Positions 41,085 through 42,229 of a stretch of 42,229 nt of DNA are shown one piece after another. The translations under genes and the position numbers were made by a program. Source of the DNA: Chloroflexota bacterium (GTDB lineage Bacteria; Chloroflexota; UBA6077; FW602-bin22; JACPRP01); NCBI GenBank assembly GCA_016189905.1, contig JACPRP010000121.1, positions 1 to 42,229 on the forward strand. The letters run 5' to 3'. Every line of letters begins with the position of its first letter. Positions within the stretch are counted from its first letter, which is position 1. The notes under the pieces were generated by a model. It did not search any database. It was not told the origin of the DNA and saw only the letters and a list, made by a program, of their open reading frames with translations.

Positions 41085-42229
41085 TTGTATAGTCTGACGC
41101 TTTCCCAAGCTCAAAAGGCGATGGCCAGGCTGGCGGCCATCGTGGAATCCTCCGATGACGCCATCATCGGGAAGACCTTGGACGGCGTCATCGTAACCTG
41201 GAACGCCGGGGCAGAGCGCCTCTACGGCTATTCATTAGAGGAAGTCGTCGGCAAGAACATATCCCTACTCGTGCCGCCCGGCCGCGCCAATGAGCTGCCG
41301 GAGATCCTGCAGCGGCTTGCGCGGGGTGAGCGGGTCGAGCACTACGAGACGGCCCGGGCCCGAAAGAATGGCAGTATGCTCGACGTGTCTGTCACCGCGT
41401 CGCCGATCAGGGATGTCGACGGCAACATCATCGGCGCATCGACCATCGCTCGCGACGTCACCTACCGCAGACGGATCGAACAGCAGCTCGCCGACGCACA
41501 CCTCCAGCTCGCCGAGGCCCATGAGCAGCTCCAGGCTCACTACGCGCAGCTAGAGGAGCGGGTAGCAGTGCGCACAGCCGACCTGACGATGACGAACAAG
41601 CACCTCAAGCAGGAGATCGAACAGCGACAACGCACCGAGCGATGGCTTGAGCAGAAGAACATCGAACTGAGCAGCGCTAAGCTGGCGAAGGAACGCTTCC
41701 TGTCGGCGATGGGCCACGAATTTCGCCGGGCAGTCAACGTGGTTGTCGGCTTCAACGATGCCCTCTCGATGCTGCCGGGGCCCTTTACAAAGCACCAGGA
41801 GGAGCAGCTTCGCACGATCCGCCGCAACGCTCAGCTTCTGCCGTCGGTCATAAGCGACCTGCTGGACTTAGCTGAGATCGAGTCCGGCACGCTGCAAATC
41901 AGAACCGAGCCTGTCGATCCGGCCAGCGTGGCCCGCGAAGTAACTGCGCTCCTCAGGCCGATAGCAGAGCAGAAGGGGCTTAAGTTCATCGACAACATTC
42001 CCGACGAACGGATCATTCTGCACACCGACCGACGGGTGCTGCGGCGGATACTGCTGAACCTCACCAACTACGCCGTCAGTTTCACCGAGATGGGCACGAT
42101 TCGCCTCGAGTATACCCGGGGACAGGAGGCGGGCGAGACGGTCACCGAGATCAGCGTGGTAGGCACGGGGAGCAGCATCCGGGAGGAGCACCAGCGGAAG
42201 ATCGCGGAGGCGTTCAGACAGTTGGATAC
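41085..42229 (+). CDS. PAS-domain sensor histidine kinase, truncated by window edge
   Basis: The frame runs open to the right edge (about 381 residues seen). A PAS domain comes first (AAIVESSDDAIIGKTLDGVI, ending GASTIARDVTYRRR), then a coiled-coil of ~90 residues, then the phosphoacceptor region FLSAMGHEFRRAVNVVVGF with its His kept. The ATPase N box is NLTNYAVSFTEMG. The G1 box reads VVGTGSSI where kinases have D-x-G-x-G, so the nucleotide-binding Asp is replaced by Gly, and ATP binding may be impaired. No membrane segment is seen. Start options are TTG 41085 (AAAGGA seven bases upstream, chosen), GTG 41061 and ATG 41121. Confidence 0.8.
   Translation, partial: MYSLTLSQAQKAMARLAAIVESSDDAIIGKTLDGVIVTWNAGAERLYGYSLEEVVGKNISLLVPPGRANELPEILQRLARGERVEHYETARARKNGSMLDVSVTASPIRDVDGNIIGASTIARDVTYRRRIEQQLADAHLQLAEAHEQLQAHYAQLEERVAVRTADLTMTNKHLKQEIEQRQRTERWLEQKNIELSSAKLAKERFLSAMGHEFRRAVNVVVGFNDALSMLPGPFTKHQEEQLRTIRRNAQLLPSVISDLLDLAEIESGTLQIRTEPVDPASVAREVTALLRPIAEQKGLKFIDNIPDERIILHTDRRVLRRILLNLTNYAVSFTEMGTIRLEYTRGQEAGETVTEISVVGTGSSIREEHQRKIAEAFRQLD

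Noticed and set aside
40688..41092. 134-codon plus-strand frame in the divergent gap
   Set aside because: No family resemblance and no ribosome site; it crosses hairpins and overlaps the start of the sensor kinase in another frame.

Overview
The window is an ordinary-looking bacterial chromosome segment, gene-dense and GC-rich, with no rRNA, tRNA, CRISPR array, phage genes or intact transposase that I could recognise. The gene set points to an anaerobic or facultative bacterium, most likely of the Chloroflexota. The clues are KdpDE beside a KimA-like transporter, several lipoprotein solute-binding proteins, a MoxR/DUF58/DUF4129 operon, corrinoid-dependent methyltransferases, molybdopterin and formate dehydrogenase maturation genes, and many GGGCGACCGG-type palindromes between genes. 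That taxonomic call is inference from gene content; nothing here names the species.

Layout. 1-4.1 kb: the end of a KdpD-like kinase, its KdpE-like regulator, a KimA-like potassium transporter and a small DUF2007 protein. 4.2-8.3 kb (minus strand): an amino-acid-type binding lipoprotein overlapped on both sides by an acetyltransferase and a membrane-anchored glycosidase, preceded by a second binding lipoprotein. 8.3-8.75 kb: an intact Phd-type antitoxin next to a PIN toxin that has lost its middle. 8.9-15 kb: a one-carbon methyl-transfer set (MtgA/AcsE-like methyltransferase, corrinoid protein, UroD-family methyltransferase) with a two-component system between its members. This stretch also carries a 44-bp tandem repeat array and a perfect 32-bp-arm palindrome.

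15.3-18.9 kb (minus): inorganic pyrophosphatase, purine nucleoside phosphorylase and a secreted metallopeptidase. 19-22.7 kb (minus): mobA, fdhD, moeA and mobB, a set for molybdenum cofactor assembly and formate dehydrogenase sulfuration. 22.9-23.7 kb: a VapBC-type toxin-antitoxin pair with a clear promoter and repeated operator boxes. 23.9-25.9 kb: a fumarate-reductase/APS-reductase-like flavoprotein plus an iron-sulfur protein. 26.7-31.7 kb (plus): a tightly overlapping MoxR, DUF58, DUF4129 and condensation-domain-like operon.

31.8-36.2 kb (minus): a zinc-ribbon protein, TypA/BipA and an APC permease. 36.4-38.9 kb (plus): a tandem rhodanese, a small membrane protein and a cyclic amidohydrolase. 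39.2-40.5 kb (minus): a branched-chain-type binding lipoprotein. 41.1 kb to the end: a PAS sensor kinase whose ATP-binding G1 box is altered; it runs off the window.

The features that most resist standard annotation are: the 44-bp array of alternating inverted 7-mers with 16-bp inverted ends around it (9802-10162); the intergenic palindrome families; the condensation-like enzyme translationally coupled to a MoxR/DUF58 operon; and the internally deleted PIN toxin whose antitoxin survives.
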